Source: Yponomeuta sedellus | Taxonomy: Eukaryota; Arthropoda; Insecta; Lepidoptera; Yponomeutidae | Length of the DNA stretch: 64,000 bases | Direction of reading: 5' to 3' | Assembly: GCA_934045075.1 (NCBI GenBank) | Contig: OW203721.1 | Coordinates: 19,326,714-19,390,713 of the forward strand | Shown here: positions 46,133 through 57,374 of the stretch, piece after piece | Position numbering within the stretch: the first letter of the stretch is position 1 | Layout: the number at the start of each line of letters is the position of its first letter | Program-made: the position numbers and the translations under genes | Notes under the pieces: model-generated | The model's database searches: none | What the model saw: the letters and a program-made list of their open reading frames with translations, nothing else | What the model was told of the DNA's origin: nothing

Positions 46133-48406
46133 ATGGTGCGAAACTATGTTAAAAAGAAAGGCGTTGAACCCAAATATTCCGAAGAAAAATTACAAAGAGC
46201 TCTTCATGAAATACAGGCAAAAACGCTGACAGTACATAAGGCTTCCGTTATATATGGAATTCCGTTTACAACATTGTACTGTCGGGTGAAGGGTACACGA
46301 GGTGCCATTAAGAAATGTAAAGGACGCAAAACTGCCCTTCCCGAAAATGTCGAAAACGATCTGGCAATGTCTGTAAAGACATTGGCTAGATGGGGCTTTG
46401 GTCTCAGTCGAAAACAAATTATAGAGCTCGTACGTCAGTTCGTTAAAGCAAATAAAATAAAAACACCTTTCAAAGAAGACACGCCGGGAGAAGACTGGTT
46501 CCTCAGTTTCAAAAGACGACATAATTTGTCAATTCGAAAACCTGAAGCATTGGAGTATGCGCGAAAAAAGGCCGCCACAGACCCATTTATAATATATGGT
46601 TATTTCAATCTTTTAAAAAAGATTCTGACTGAGCTGCAATTGGAAAATAAACCAGAACAGATCTGGAATCTGGACGAAAGTAGCTTGAGTATAGATCCAT
46701 CTAAATCAAAAGTCGTTGGAGAAAGAGGCGAAAGCTCATCCAGAGTCACTAGCACCTCTGGAAGAGAAAACACGACGTTTGTGCTGGCTGCGAGTGCTTC
46801 CGGTCGTCGAGCACCACCTTTAATCATCTTCAAAGGGAAAAATATCTGGGACCAATGGAAGGCTCCACCAGATGATGAATACCCCGGTACGGCTTATGCT
46901 GCCACTCCAAATGGTTGGATGGAGACAGAAATATTTAAAAACTATTTCGAGAAAGTCCTTATACCAGCTCTGGGTGAGGAACGACCTGTCTTGGTCATAT
47001 ACGATGGTCATACCACACATGTTTCGCTTGACCTCGTCAAACTGGCTATCGCGAAAGACATAACAATTCTAAAACTGCCGGCTCACACTAGTGACCTACT
47101 GCAGCCATTAGACGTTTCTGTGTTTAAATCGTTCAAGCAAAAATGGGACCAAACTCTTGTCATGTGGCAGCGACAGCATGTTGGTCAAAAACTACCAAAA
47201 TCGCTGTTTTCAAAATTTTTGGGAGAAACTTGGGTAAAAGTCAGTGAAGATGTAATCATGAGTGGGTTTAGAAAAGCAGGCATTTTCCCATTCAATTCTG
47301 ACGCCATCCCTAGAAGCAATTTTTCTGTTGAAGCCTTGGAACGCTGGGAGAGGCCCCAACAAGAAGCCGAAGGAAATAGAGAAGATATTGTTAAGCTTGC
47401 GGATGAATTTCAGCACAACAAGCATCCAGAACGCTCACGTAGTTCGTCGCCATCAATTTTAAATCCATCAGCTTCTGTAGAGGCCACTCCAACAACATCA
47501 CTATCGTCAACTGTAAATTTGCCAGATTTACAAAATTCAATCGTTCTAACTCCACATCCTAAGGAGAAACAAGCCCCCAGCACCGAGTCTATCGCACCAT
47601 TGACAATGGAACAGATCATTCTTGCAAATATACACCAAAAACATCTGCCCAATAAACAGAAAAGACGTAAAGTTGCTTCAGGTGCTGAAGTGGTTACGTC
47701 AACTGAAATGCTTGAATTATTGAAAAAGAAAGAAAATACAAAGACAGACAAAAAAACAAAAGTTACTACTAAACCAAGAAAAACAGGAAAAGGGAAGAAA
47801 AAGACTGAGGATAGTACCGATGCAAATTCAGAAAATGAAGCTAAAGAAAAACCTAGAAAACGAGCAAAGAAAGGAAAAGGAGAGAAAAAGACGAATGATT
47901 CAGATAGTGATAGTACGGAAGCAGGTTCAGAAAATGAGAGTGAAAAAATTATAAAAAAATCAACAAAGAAAGGAAATAGAAAGAAAAATACTGAAGATTC
48001 AGATAGTGATAGTACAGATCCAGGTTCGGAAACTGTACCTTATGCAAATTCTGATGAAAGTGCATGGATGGAAGAGGAGGTGGAAGGAGAGATAGAATCA
48101 GACAAAGAAAATAATATGAACGAAACAATTGAACAAAAAAATATTGAAATAAACAAATGGGTTATTGTAAAATACGCCTTAAAAAAAGGACTAAGGTTTT
48201 ATGTGGGCCTCGTGCAAAAAAAGTTGGGCAACCGTTGGGAGGTAAAGTTTGCACGACGTAAGAAAAGTAGCTTTGCATGGCCGTTAATGGAAGATATTGA
48301 CGTGATCACAAATGATTCCATCGTCAGAATATTACCATCTCCTGAGATCACAAAACGCGGCCTAATAAACTTTGACTTTAAATTCCAAAATATGATTGTT
48401 TCCTAA
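46133..48406 (+). CDS. pogo/Tigger-like transposase (DDD, Tc1/mariner superfamily)
   Basis: 757 residues, intact. ATG 46133 is chosen because it follows a splice acceptor and begins MVRNYVKKKG. N terminus: a Psq-type helix-turn-helix (residues 12-52, TVHKASVIYGIPFTTLYCRV), then a CENP-B-like DNA-binding domain (about 70-150, ARWGFGLSRKQIIELVRQFV). Catalytic core about 175-340 with WNLDESS (D181), VLVIYDGHTTH (D291) and LLQPLDVSVFKSFK (D327), the spacing of a pogo DDxD triad. Residues about 390-680 are low-complexity Lys/Ser/Glu-rich. The last 70 or so residues form a separate module (WVIVKYALKKGLRFYVG, FAWPLMEDIDVI) resembling a small beta-barrel. It would act in the nucleus to excise and insert its element at TA. 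Looks recently active. Confidence 0.88.
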   Translation: MVRNYVKKKGVEPKYSEEKLQRALHEIQAKTLTVHKASVIYGIPFTTLYCRVKGTRGAIKKCKGRKTALPENVENDLAMSVKTLARWGFGLSRKQIIELVRQFVKANKIKTPFKEDTPGEDWFLSFKRRHNLSIRKPEALEYARKKAATDPFIIYGYFNLLKKILTELQLENKPEQIWNLDESSLSIDPSKSKVVGERGESSSRVTSTSGRENTTFVLAASASGRRAPPLIIFKGKNIWDQWKAPPDDEYPGTAYAATPNGWMETEIFKNYFEKVLIPALGEERPVLVIYDGHTTHVSLDLVKLAIAKDITILKLPAHTSDLLQPLDVSVFKSFKQKWDQTLVMWQRQHVGQKLPKSLFSKFLGETWVKVSEDVIMSGFRKAGIFPFNSDAIPRSNFSVEALERWERPQQEAEGNREDIVKLADEFQHNKHPERSRSSSPSILNPSASVEATPTTSLSSTVNLPDLQNSIVLTPHPKEKQAPSTESIAPLTMEQIILANIHQKHLPNKQKRRKVASGAEVVTSTEMLELLKKKENTKTDKKTKVTTKPRKTGKGKKKTEDSTDANSENEAKEKPRKRAKKGKGEKKTNDSDSDSTEAGSENESEKIIKKSTKKGNRKKNTEDSDSDSTDPGSETVPYANSDESAWMEEEVEGEIESDKENNMNETIEQKNIEINKWVIVKYALKKGLRFYVGLVQKKLGNRWEVKFARRKKSSFAWPLMEDIDVITNDSIVRILPSPEITKRGLINFDFKFQNMIVS

Positions 48407-50219
48407 TTTTGTTTCTTAGAATACTTTGACTTATTTAAAAATAACAGCATAATTTCTAAAAAAAAGTTCATTACTCTGTAAGTTTTTGCCCGATTTCCGT
48501 CAAATAAAAACCTAAATTTATTGAAATGTTTGTATTTTATTGCTTTTACCCCAGATTTAAAGCTAACTATCTTATACTAGAATCAACATTATTTATTACA
48601 TTTGCCCCTGAACACTGGGTAAATGTAATAGGCGACCCATTTTACTTTAACATGGGTTACTTTCATGTTATTGAAATTATATAAACTTAACTAACTACGT
48701 GAACAATAGCCTGATATATGCTCCGTACACACAGTAAGTTATACTAATAGATCATTTAGGAGTGAACCGTGATCTATGGTTAAGTACAGTTTTCTAGCTA
48801 TGGCACTCGCATTTACCCCACTTCACCCTAGCGAAATTTTTGGAAAATCACTATCCAAAATAAAGGAAGCCTAAGTATGCTGTTTGCCTCTGTACCGATG
48901 GATGGACATCAAGTGCCAAAGTTATATTGGAGTGACAGCCCATTACATTGATAAGAATACGGAACTGCAATCTTTACAGCTAGGCTGCATCCAGTTCACT
49001 GAAAAACACACCAGTGCAAATTTGACAGCTTTTCTGAGACAAGTAATCCAGGATTGGCAATTAACAAATAAAGTACTTGCATCATCAGTGACAACGCAGC
49101 GAATATGCTGGCAGCCGTCAGACTAGGTGAATGGAGATCTGTGGGTTGCTTTGCGCATTCTTTAAACTTGGTTGTGCAGGCTGGGATTAAAGATGTATCC
49201 GATACAGTGGCAAAAATAAAAGAAATTGCAGAATTTTTCAGGCGTAGTTGCAACGCACAAACGAAGCTGGAGGCAACGCAAAAACAAATGGGCATGTCTT
49301 GCCTTAAATTGAAGCAAGAATGTCCAACGCGCTGGAATTCCTGTTTTGATATGCTGGACAGAATATTAAAAATTAAGGACGCCGTTATTAGCACACTGGC
49401 CTTGATCAGAAGTGATCTAAGCCTTCAGACATCAGAATGGGAGATAATAGAGAAAGTGGTCCCTATTCTGCAGCCATTTTATGAGATTACTCGGGAAATA
49501 AGTTCCGAAAAATACGTGAGCCTTTCCAAAGTGTTGATATTTTCACAACTCATGTCAAAGCACATTATAAAATGCAAAAGTCAAAGTTACTCAGAACCGA
49601 AAATAAATGATCTACTAAATAAGATGCTGGCTCAAATTCATACACGGTTTTATGACCTAGAGAGCAACCCACTTTATGCAGATACAACGCTTTTAGACCC
49701 GAGGTTTAAGAAAAAAGGATTCCGAACTGAGGAAGCATACAAGAGAGCCGTTGAAAGTTTACGACATAGAGTTGCTGCAGTACGAGTGCCTGCTGACCAA
49801 ATGAACTCTGAAGACCAACAAGATATAGCACGAGAAATACCAGCTGGACCTTCAAACAGCATTTGGGGCGACTTTGATGCTGAAATGAGCCAGGTCACAC
49901 GCCCTGAAAACTCTGTGGCTGCAGGTATCCGGGAGCTTGATAAATATCTAAACGAGGAATATCTCAACCGTAAAGAAGATCCCCTGCAATGGTCGCATAG
50001 TCGAAAACATATAAACATATATACCCACGTGTGTATGAGCTTGTTATAAAACGTCTATGTATACAGGCAACTTCGGTTTCTTGTGAGCGAGTTTTCTCCA
50101 GTGCTGGACAAGTTGTGACCCATAGAAGAAAACAGTTAAAGCCTACAAAGTAACTCAAGTAACTGTTCTTGCATGGTAACATGTAAATATATGGATAGCA
50201 AAACAATAAAATTTATCTT

Positions 50220-51289
50220 TGTTTACGTACTCCTAAGTTTTATTCCACAATTCCTTATATTTTCAATCCTATAATTAGGAAAACCTAGATGGTAATAATT
50301 ATTTCATTGTGCGTACGAAAAAAAACTACTCGAACTAAATATATTTTTTTTTATTGATTTTTATCATAGTAAGTAGGTACTTATAATATAATGGTGACAT
50401 AATCATAATTTAATGGTCCTGCAAAAATAAAGATAGTAAAAATACATAATTTATGCCTGAAAGGTCAAAACGTGAACGTTCAGATGGTTCTACTATGAGG
50501 TCCGAATAGTCCTAATATATCGTACTAGTACACTGTCTCAAATGTAACAGTACGGAGCGATCTTTAAGATGTCCGAGCAGGCCCAATACCCAGGGGCTTC
50601 ATTTTTAAACTTAAATGCCTTGCAATATTGACAAACAACGTTCATTAGTCCAATAGCAACACAACACTTCTATTTTGTTGGTTCCAGTTCCATCGATTCC
50701 GTTCAACTTCATTCCGCGTTTCACGTTGCTCATCAGTTTGACTTGCTCTTTGACCTGCAGCATTACGGGTTCTGCGACTTAAGTTTGTACATCTAATTGC
50801 CGGCATTTTTAGAAACAAAAATTCAATTGAAAATTAAAAAAAATATATTCTACTTACCTATTCTTTTGTAAAAGTAAATGGTCTATCAAAACTTTCCAAC
50901 ACTATAGGTATTAATTTGACTAACCTTGTTGAACAAACGCACAGTACAAATTATCCTGTAGAAACCATTGTGAAAAGTACACTAAGAAATGGTAAATGAA
51001 CTAAGTAGATATTTTGTTATTATAACTCCGACCACAGACCAACTCCGACCGATATATTTGCGAAGAGCATGTAAATACGTTTCTTTGTTTTAATGTCAAC
51101 GAAGTTCGCCGGGTCAGCTAGTAATAATAACAAATACATCAAAAAAAAATTTTTTTTTACATAAGAACCTTCTCCTAATAATAACAAATACAACAAAAAA
51201 AAGAATTAGTGAAATCGGTCCAGCCATTCACGCGTGATGCCGTGACCAAGTGAAAAAGGGATTCATATTTATATAATTACTAGCTGACC
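50220..51289. other. AT-rich spacer with Helitron remnants
   Basis: Minus strand 50645-50806 encodes MPAIRCTNLSRRTRNAAGQR and QTDEQRETRNEVERNRWN, like the start of a Helitron Rep/helicase protein. A Helitron-type 3' end (CCGGGTCAGCTAG then T) lies at 51118-51121. Otherwise nothing. Confidence 0.5.
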
Positions 51290-51459
51290 CAGCGAACTTC
51301 GTACCGCCTAACAGTCGTTTCTTTATTTTTTTTTCTCTCCATAAGAACCATCCTCGTACTTCAAGGAATATTCCAAAAAAAGAATCAGCGAAATCGGTTC
51401 AGCGGTTCTCGAGATTTGCGCTTACCAACAGATTCAGCGATTCATTTTTATATTATAGA
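51290..51459 (-). mobile_element. Short Helitron, first of a head-to-tail pair
   Basis: On the minus strand it starts TCTATAATATAAAAATGAAT and ends GGGTCAGCTAG before T (51289). 170 bp, non-coding. Confidence 0.72.
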
Positions 51460-51638
51460 CTAGCTGCCCCAGCGAACTTCTTACCGCCTTACAGTAGATT
51501 TTTTTTTATATTTCTCTCCGTAAGAACCATCCTCGTACTTCAAGGAATATTCTAAAAAAAGAATTAGCGAAATTGGTTCAGCTGCTCTCGAGATTTGCGC
51601 TTACCCACACATTCAGCGATTCATTTTTATATTATAGA
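51460..51638 (-). mobile_element. Short Helitron, second of the pair
   Basis: Same family, 179 bp, abutting 51459 with no spacer. The 5' TC at 51637-51638 is preceded by A on the minus strand, the canonical A/T insertion context. Confidence 0.72.
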
Positions 51639-52515
51639 TATAGATTATGTTTCTTCAAAAGCTAACAGTTACTAAGTTATAAATATCTGAAACTTTAAAA
51701 TAGATTATTTCCAAATTCGTCTTTCTGTAGACCTTGTCGCAAGCAAGTATCATGTACTGCACAAAAGAACGTCCTGTTACTCCAAATTAGTCCGCAAAGT
51801 GGCTAATAAAATTTTATTTTTGCAGTATGACGTATTTTTTCTGCATTTTAATGAGTTTATGTGTACTTTTTTGCGTGCAGTAACAGATCTGATTTTGAAA
51901 AAATCTTATTAATTTTGAATCTAATGTACAAAATATTTTTTTCGTATAGGGAGGTAGTCAGTCAATTTTTGTTGTCAGTGAGTACATGTGGCAATCAAAA
52001 ATATCCACCTTAAAACATTAGAACTAAAAAATGGCTTCAAAAAGTTATATGCGTTTTTCTCGGAACCGTCTTTTTGCACTTACTGCGTTTTAGGGGCTGC
52101 ACGGCAGTATTGTTGTCTGTTTTTTACATTTAAACCACAGATTTAGACTGCTTTGGCAGTGTTTAGAGGAGTAGCCGTGTTTTTATCTAAAACACTATAA
52201 ACAAATCATGTTTTAGTTTACGAGAAAATAAGAAAGACTGATGTTACATACAGTTATGGTCACCTTAGTTTTGACTTCCCAAGTAATAAGCTGGACATGT
52301 AAGCTCAATACCCGTTTGTCTTTAATTTTAAAGCTAAATTTCGTTGTTAACTTACAATTGAAATTTAGTTTGAAAATCTATTTGACTCGAGTGTTTTAAG
52401 TTAAATTAAACCTAAGACTGTTCGTTTTCACTAGTGTTCATAGAGGTTTTTGTTGTGTTTATATTCAGAGTATATAACCACTACGTCTACGTTATAAGAG
52501 ACGGGACTTCCTAAT
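51639..52515. other. Intergenic, nothing recognised
   Basis: AT-rich; no supported exon or repeat family. Confidence 0.4.
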
Positions 52516-52967
52516 GCGGCCAGTACACAATGGCCCATGATGGCCCACTGCTCGCCATTGCCATTGTGTTCTCGGGGTAATGGTGTGCAGTGGCGGAAAA
52601 TTGCTTATCGTGGCGCGCAATCGGACTGTTGTCGGTTTTTTGGGCACACTTCAAAGGATAGTGGCGTAGCGTGTCCCATCCCTGATTACAAAGTGGCCCA
52701 TCGTTCAGTCAATTTGATCATCAAGTTTTTTATCAATCTGAGCCCGTAATTTTACGCTATTTTTTTAATAACTTTGGTGTTGTACATACTTCTGTAATAC
52801 TTGTAAATAAATATATAAATAGTAAAGAAATAAATAGTTGCGGCCGCAACTACTTCCACGTCCATCGCTAGTGGTTTGCCAGACAACAATGAGCCACGTG
52901 CCATTGTGGGAACAGCAAGTGATCGTGGCCTACAGTTTGCAATAGCGGGCCAATGTGTACTGCGGGC
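52516..52967. mobile_element. Inverted-repeat element (MITE-like), 452 bp
   Basis: Ends GCGGCCAGTACACAATGGCC and GGGCCAATGTGTACTGCGGG pair at 17 of 21 positions. The interior includes a perfect 18-bp palindrome (52835-52852, GTTGCGGCCGCAAC core). Superfamily and target duplication not resolved. Confidence 0.55.
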
Positions 52968-53946
52968 TTTACATGCTTTTGTAAACACAGTTTAGCCCCG
53001 TTAGCAATACCTTATCTGTGCAATAGGGACGTCCACATATACTATTACATTTATAGATATCGATTAATTAACATCCAGGGGCTCCGCAGTTACCCTAATA
53101 ACATTAATAAAAATCAATGTTTACAATAAAACGACAAATGAAATTAGTATTTTATTATTTATGGAACACTTATTCTCAATCTAAATCAAAATCGCAGTTT
53201 TGTTAGCAAACAGTAGGTATAATATAAAGGTAGTCTTACAAAGGGCTCTTATTACACGGACTGCATGTTTCTTAATTATCGTTTCGTCACTTTCTATCTT
53301 TGAGATGTCACGTGAAACGGCACATACTTAAGTCATGATCAGCAAGAATACTCAAATGAGAAATCCAGCCACATGTCGAAACTTCATGCAGTTGAACGTG
53401 ATGCAGCCCTAATACACAACATAAAATGAGATAAGTACACAGCCCTAATACACAACATAAAATGAGATAAGTACAAAGTTTAAATGCGCACCAATTTTTG
53501 TACTAGTAACTGTTACTGAAATGCCGCAATTATATTTACCAAATTCTCAGTATTCAGGAACTATTATTTACACATATCAAATGGAAATCTATAAATTGAC
53601 GAAGTCTTCAGCAATGGCTATTATTAATAAGAAAATCATTATTTGACTTCACTGCAGCACACTTACAAAATCTACAGCTATCTACAAATATCACATGGTG
53701 TAAAGAAAGGTGCCTGCCTTCCACAGAGCCTCTGGAAGGCATCTTTAATTACACTAAATGAGGTGAAGTTACCCCAGCTGGCACTAGTGCAGTAGAATAC
53801 AGACTTGAGTTCATTTAGGTGTGTACAAGTAATAAATATCTACAAATCGTCTATAAGTATTTACAAACAATACGGGGATGAGTGGCAACACTTAGTTATA
53901 ACACATTATAATTATTATGTTACAATTACTTCGCAGTGCCACTTTG
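52968..53946. other. Region 3' of the P-like gene
   Basis: AT-rich, probably including the P-like element 3' end. It holds a 36-bp exact tandem duplication (53404-53475) and a small hairpin (TGCCTTCCA/TGGAAGGCA near 53714). No gene seen. Confidence 0.45.
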
Positions 53947-56183
53947 TTAAGCTTTTTTTAATATATCAGCCGATCTATCCTCCGACAGTGAAATAGTTTC
54001 ATTAATCTTGCGGCACTCATTCCTTATTAACAAAAGCGAAAATATTTGCACTAACTTTTGAGAACATGCAGCAAAGTGGTTTTCACACAACCATGACGTG
54101 TTAAGACATCCTAGCAAGACTGTTTGACAATATTGAGATATATCTGTAACATGCAGAAAGTTTTTAATATTTTCTTCGAATATTTTTGTCATTGCTATAA
54201 CTTCGTTGCATAAGGCAATGCTTGGATAAGTCAAGCGAGGGTTATCATCCCATTCTTTTAGAGAAATAAACTTGTATGCCTCGTGTGTTTTATCTTGTGA
54301 TTGCAACACTTCACTACATCTGCTACAAGTGACACCAGTCAACATTATTTTTGCCACATATCCGCTGACGTATACCACTGGCTGGTTATCAATGTTTAAC
54401 AGATCTTCTTCCTGTTCAACGATGTCCGTGATGTTATAGAGTGGTGGGAAGACATCTTCATCAAAATCATTGACTCTGTCTGGAATTTGGGCTCGTATAT
54501 TACAATTTTCATTGACTCTGTCTGGAATTTGGGCTCGTATATTACAATTTTCATGGTCCATGAAATTTTCCGATGTAACTGCATCTCGTGACTCTCTTTC
54601 TGGAAAAACTAGTTTGTGGAAATCAAAAATTATACTATTATTGTCTTGCTCGCAATTGGCTCCACGTGAAACTGGTGTGCTTAGTCTGGTTATAATTGAT
54701 GACTTTAGGGCTGCTGTGAAATGGTGGCATGTTGGGTTCCTGTTGGTAGGACTGTGTTGTCTAATCAATCCAAATAAGTTTTCAAGAGAATCTTTATTTA
54801 GTTGACGCAAGTTCAAATACTCCATTCCTCGTTGATCAACTTCGTGCCATATGTCCTGAAAAGATGTCAAAGTGATTAAAAATCCTTTCACGCATCTCAC
54901 GTTTTTTAATGGTTGACCATTTTTAAGAAACTTTAGAGTCTTAAGTTTATTTTTGACGACTCTCCATTTTTCGTGATGAAAGCTTGTTTTTTTAACATTT
55001 TCCCTTATGTTTTTTTTTATATCTTTGTACGAAGCAGGGCCATTGGTTAAATCAAAGAGGCGGTCAAAATATAGTATCACTTCAGCGGATTCCTGCAGTT
55101 CTTTCTTATTTAGTTCGTCAGATGATTCGGCTTGCAGTTTTAAAACTGCAGCAACAGTATTACTCAAGATCTGTGCTGCTAGCTTAACTTTCATTTTTCC
55201 TTTAAATTTAGGCTCCACGGCTCTTTTTGTGATTTTTGTAAAGTGGAGAGTCTTCTTGTTTTTTTCTTCCAGTTGGATAAGGTGACGCCATTTTGCCTTT
55301 TTGTGCTCCACCTGTACTTCTCCAGCCTGGAAAAAATTGTTGCGGATCGACTTAAATAAATGTGGCACATCGTAAATGATGAAAATCTTTTTTCCGTCCA
55401 ACACGAAATTATTGGATTCAGCACCATTGCCACTAAATCTTTTAAGCAAATTCAATGCTCCAACATTTGTGGGACCTTGGTCGCAAACAGTTGCTATAAC
55501 AGTGAAACCCTGCTCTGTTACTTTACGAATGACGTTTTTTAGTAGAACAGTTAACTTTTCTGTACTTATAGTCCCATGCACAAAATAATGTGCTAAAGGC
55601 TGCTTGTATTTTTTTCGGATACCCTGCATCATGAATACTAAAGCATGATTCGCCACTCTATTAGTCCTTCCTTCTTCTCCCAAATCTTCAAATCCTTCAA
55701 TTTTGTCCATAGCCGTGTTTAAGATGAGTCGTTTTTGGAGTGCCATCTTGTCAAATAATATAACGCAAAGTTTGTCATTTTCTTGTAAATTTTGAGCCGC
55801 TTTACACAAGTGTGTGAGTAAAATTTCATTTACTCCTGGTTCAATGGTCATTTTTTGGAGAATTGTCTGTAGCGTGCGGATGCTGGGCAAGGGCAAAATA
55901 TGTCTTAAAAATCTATAGGTCTTTGGAGATTTTTTATATATTGATAGTGCCAATCCTTTATCTGTGTTACTCCAGCGTCTCGCCTGGTGCTTTCGTCTTT
56001 CATTCTTTGCTGTCGAACTTGTTAGAGTTTTTAAAACTGCCGGTTCTATGGTTTCGATTAAATGTATTTTTTTTTGGAGATTTGTTAACTGTATGTTTCG
56101 TGTTTGCAATTTTTTCAATATTTTTTTCTTCTGAGGTGTCATATCTAAACGAACTTCGTCAACCGGTAGTTTGGATGCAGGTG
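53947..56183 (-). CDS. P-element-like transposase, catalytic exon
   Basis: About 745 codons in one intact frame. The exon begins at 56183 after TTATTTCAG (phase 1, reading APASKLPVDEV), so the ATG 31 bp further upstream is intronic. Features: an HTH/leucine-rich start (KKKILKKLQTRNIQLTNLQK), then an RNase H-like core with LCVILFDKMALQKRL (first Asp), IATVCDQGPTN (second Asp) and NKDSLENLFGLIRQH (catalytic Glu), with the nucleotide-binding-type insertion between (IIYDVPHLFKSIRNNFF). The C-terminal part has C-x-x-C (TCSRCSEV). This order is that of P-element/THAP9 transposases. A 42-nt in-frame duplication lies at 54468-54551. Upstream exons are the mini-exon array and a damaged THAP exon. Intact here, but the whole gene is probably not. 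Confidence 0.87.
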
Positions 56184-56259
56184 CTGAAATAAGTTTATTG
56201 GGGTTGTTATTCATAATTCATTTACGTCAAAAAACAATACTAGTCATATTATTACTTAC

Positions 56260-57374
56260 CCGCAGGCTAATTAAGTATTTCAAAGCAACCGCAGCGCGAC
56301 AGCTACCGGAAAACAAAGCAACAGCAGAGTGACAGCGACCGGTCCAGAGGTTGCAAAAAAAATGTATTACCTATCTAAGTTTATCGTCTGCTAACTGCTT
56401 ACTGGCCGCTAATGCACTTTTACTAGCGCCACTAGCAGTCAGGTAGCCATAGATGGAACTACAAAACATCAAACACATTTGTATCGTCTCTGTCATATGT
56501 CGCGGCTTTTTTATTATTATTGTTATTAAATTCTTTATTTTACCTGTAAATATTGTACAATTGGCGGGCTTAATACCAAATAGTATTTTATTCTAGCCAA
56601 CCAATAGGTTTTTTCGTTGCAGACTAGATTTATGTTCGAAAACTTTTTGCTGATTCGTGTGAAATGTATGAAGTTCATCTCTTTTACTTAATTTCGAGGT
56701 ATTGTGACTACCGAAATTGGATAAATGTGAGTCAACTGTGATCGCTTCAACTTGTGGAAGGACTTGTGGATACTAGTAAGTTGCAAAACTATGATTTTTA
56801 TATAATTGGTCATATTTAATTTCATAACTTAAAATCCTTCCCACTTAACTTACCAATACAAACAATTTTTCCTGTTTAGTTTTGTACCATGGGACACCGC
56901 GTATCCAATAACCAGCTGGCGGAGCTTTTAGACTTCCTAGAAGCTAATCCAGCTGTGGCCAAAGGTTGGCCTGGGTAAAGTTTCCACAAGAGTCAGACAA
57001 GATAATATCACGCCTATCGTCTCATCACAGTCTTTTTCAATTACTAACCAAGAATTTTAAAGAGTTTATAAAGTTAGCAAACGAATAGCAACTGCCTTGC
57101 AGACACCACTTTATTTGTTGTTCAAAAATCTCCGTTTGACGTTTCAATATGCTGTCGATCGCTGTCAAATTAGTTCTACGTAATAATAAACCAAACGACA
57201 CAAAATGCATTTTTAGTTCCCCGGTCGCTGTCGCTTTGCAGATGGCGTTGCGATCGATTTATTTGAGCTTGTTGCTGTCGCGTTCCCAGTGGGTAATACA
57301 AAATTTGACAATGACAGAAGATATTGCGCAATTTTTGCCTGTTGCTTGTAATTTCAAGATACGTAATTAGCCTG
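56260..57374. mobile_element. Inverted-repeat element inserted at a P-gene splice donor
   Basis: Ends CCGCAGGCTAATTAAGTA and its near-complement TACGTAATTAGCCTGCGG, with further matches inward (GCGACAGC). It carries MGHRVSNNQLAELLDFLEAN (56890-56980) and then a stop, resembling the myb/MADF-like protein of PIF/Harbinger elements. Non-autonomous. It sits between a mini-exon and its original GTAAGT donor, now at 56258-56259. Confidence 0.65.

Larger units (their letters stand above)
45675..48828 (+). mobile_element. Complete pogo-like DNA transposon, 3154 bp
   Basis: TIRs GGGTGATGTGGGGTAAATGC and GCATTTACCCCACTTCACCC (one mismatch), with TA duplicated at 45673-45674 and 48829-48830. It encodes one intact transposase. 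GGGGYAAATGTRATA-like motifs recur near both ends. Confidence 0.88.
45176..50160 (+). pseudogene. Decayed hAT transposase with BED zinc finger, split by a pogo-like element
   Basis: N-terminal part 45176-45674: MAQKRVKRSVLWAHFKEG, then CNYC...HMTNKHP (a BED C2H2 finger), QPKITSYVKRP and LPSRKTLSNTLI. The 3.15 kb insertion at a TA interrupts the frame at TY. The reading resumes at 48829 with SEIFGKSLSKIKEA, then after frameshifts KYAVCLCTDGWTS, VTAHYIDKNTELQS, NMLAAVRLGEWRS and CFAHSLNLVVQ, through an intact block 49105-50020 with CPTRWNSCFDML, and a shifted dimerisation end SVSCERVFSSAGQVVTHRRK. Motif order is that of ZBED-type hAT transposases. At least three frameshifts and the insertion make it inactive. 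Confidence 0.85.

Noticed and set aside
55863..56192. Plus-strand open frame opposite the P-like transposase
   Set aside because: Shadow of the minus-strand catalytic exon.
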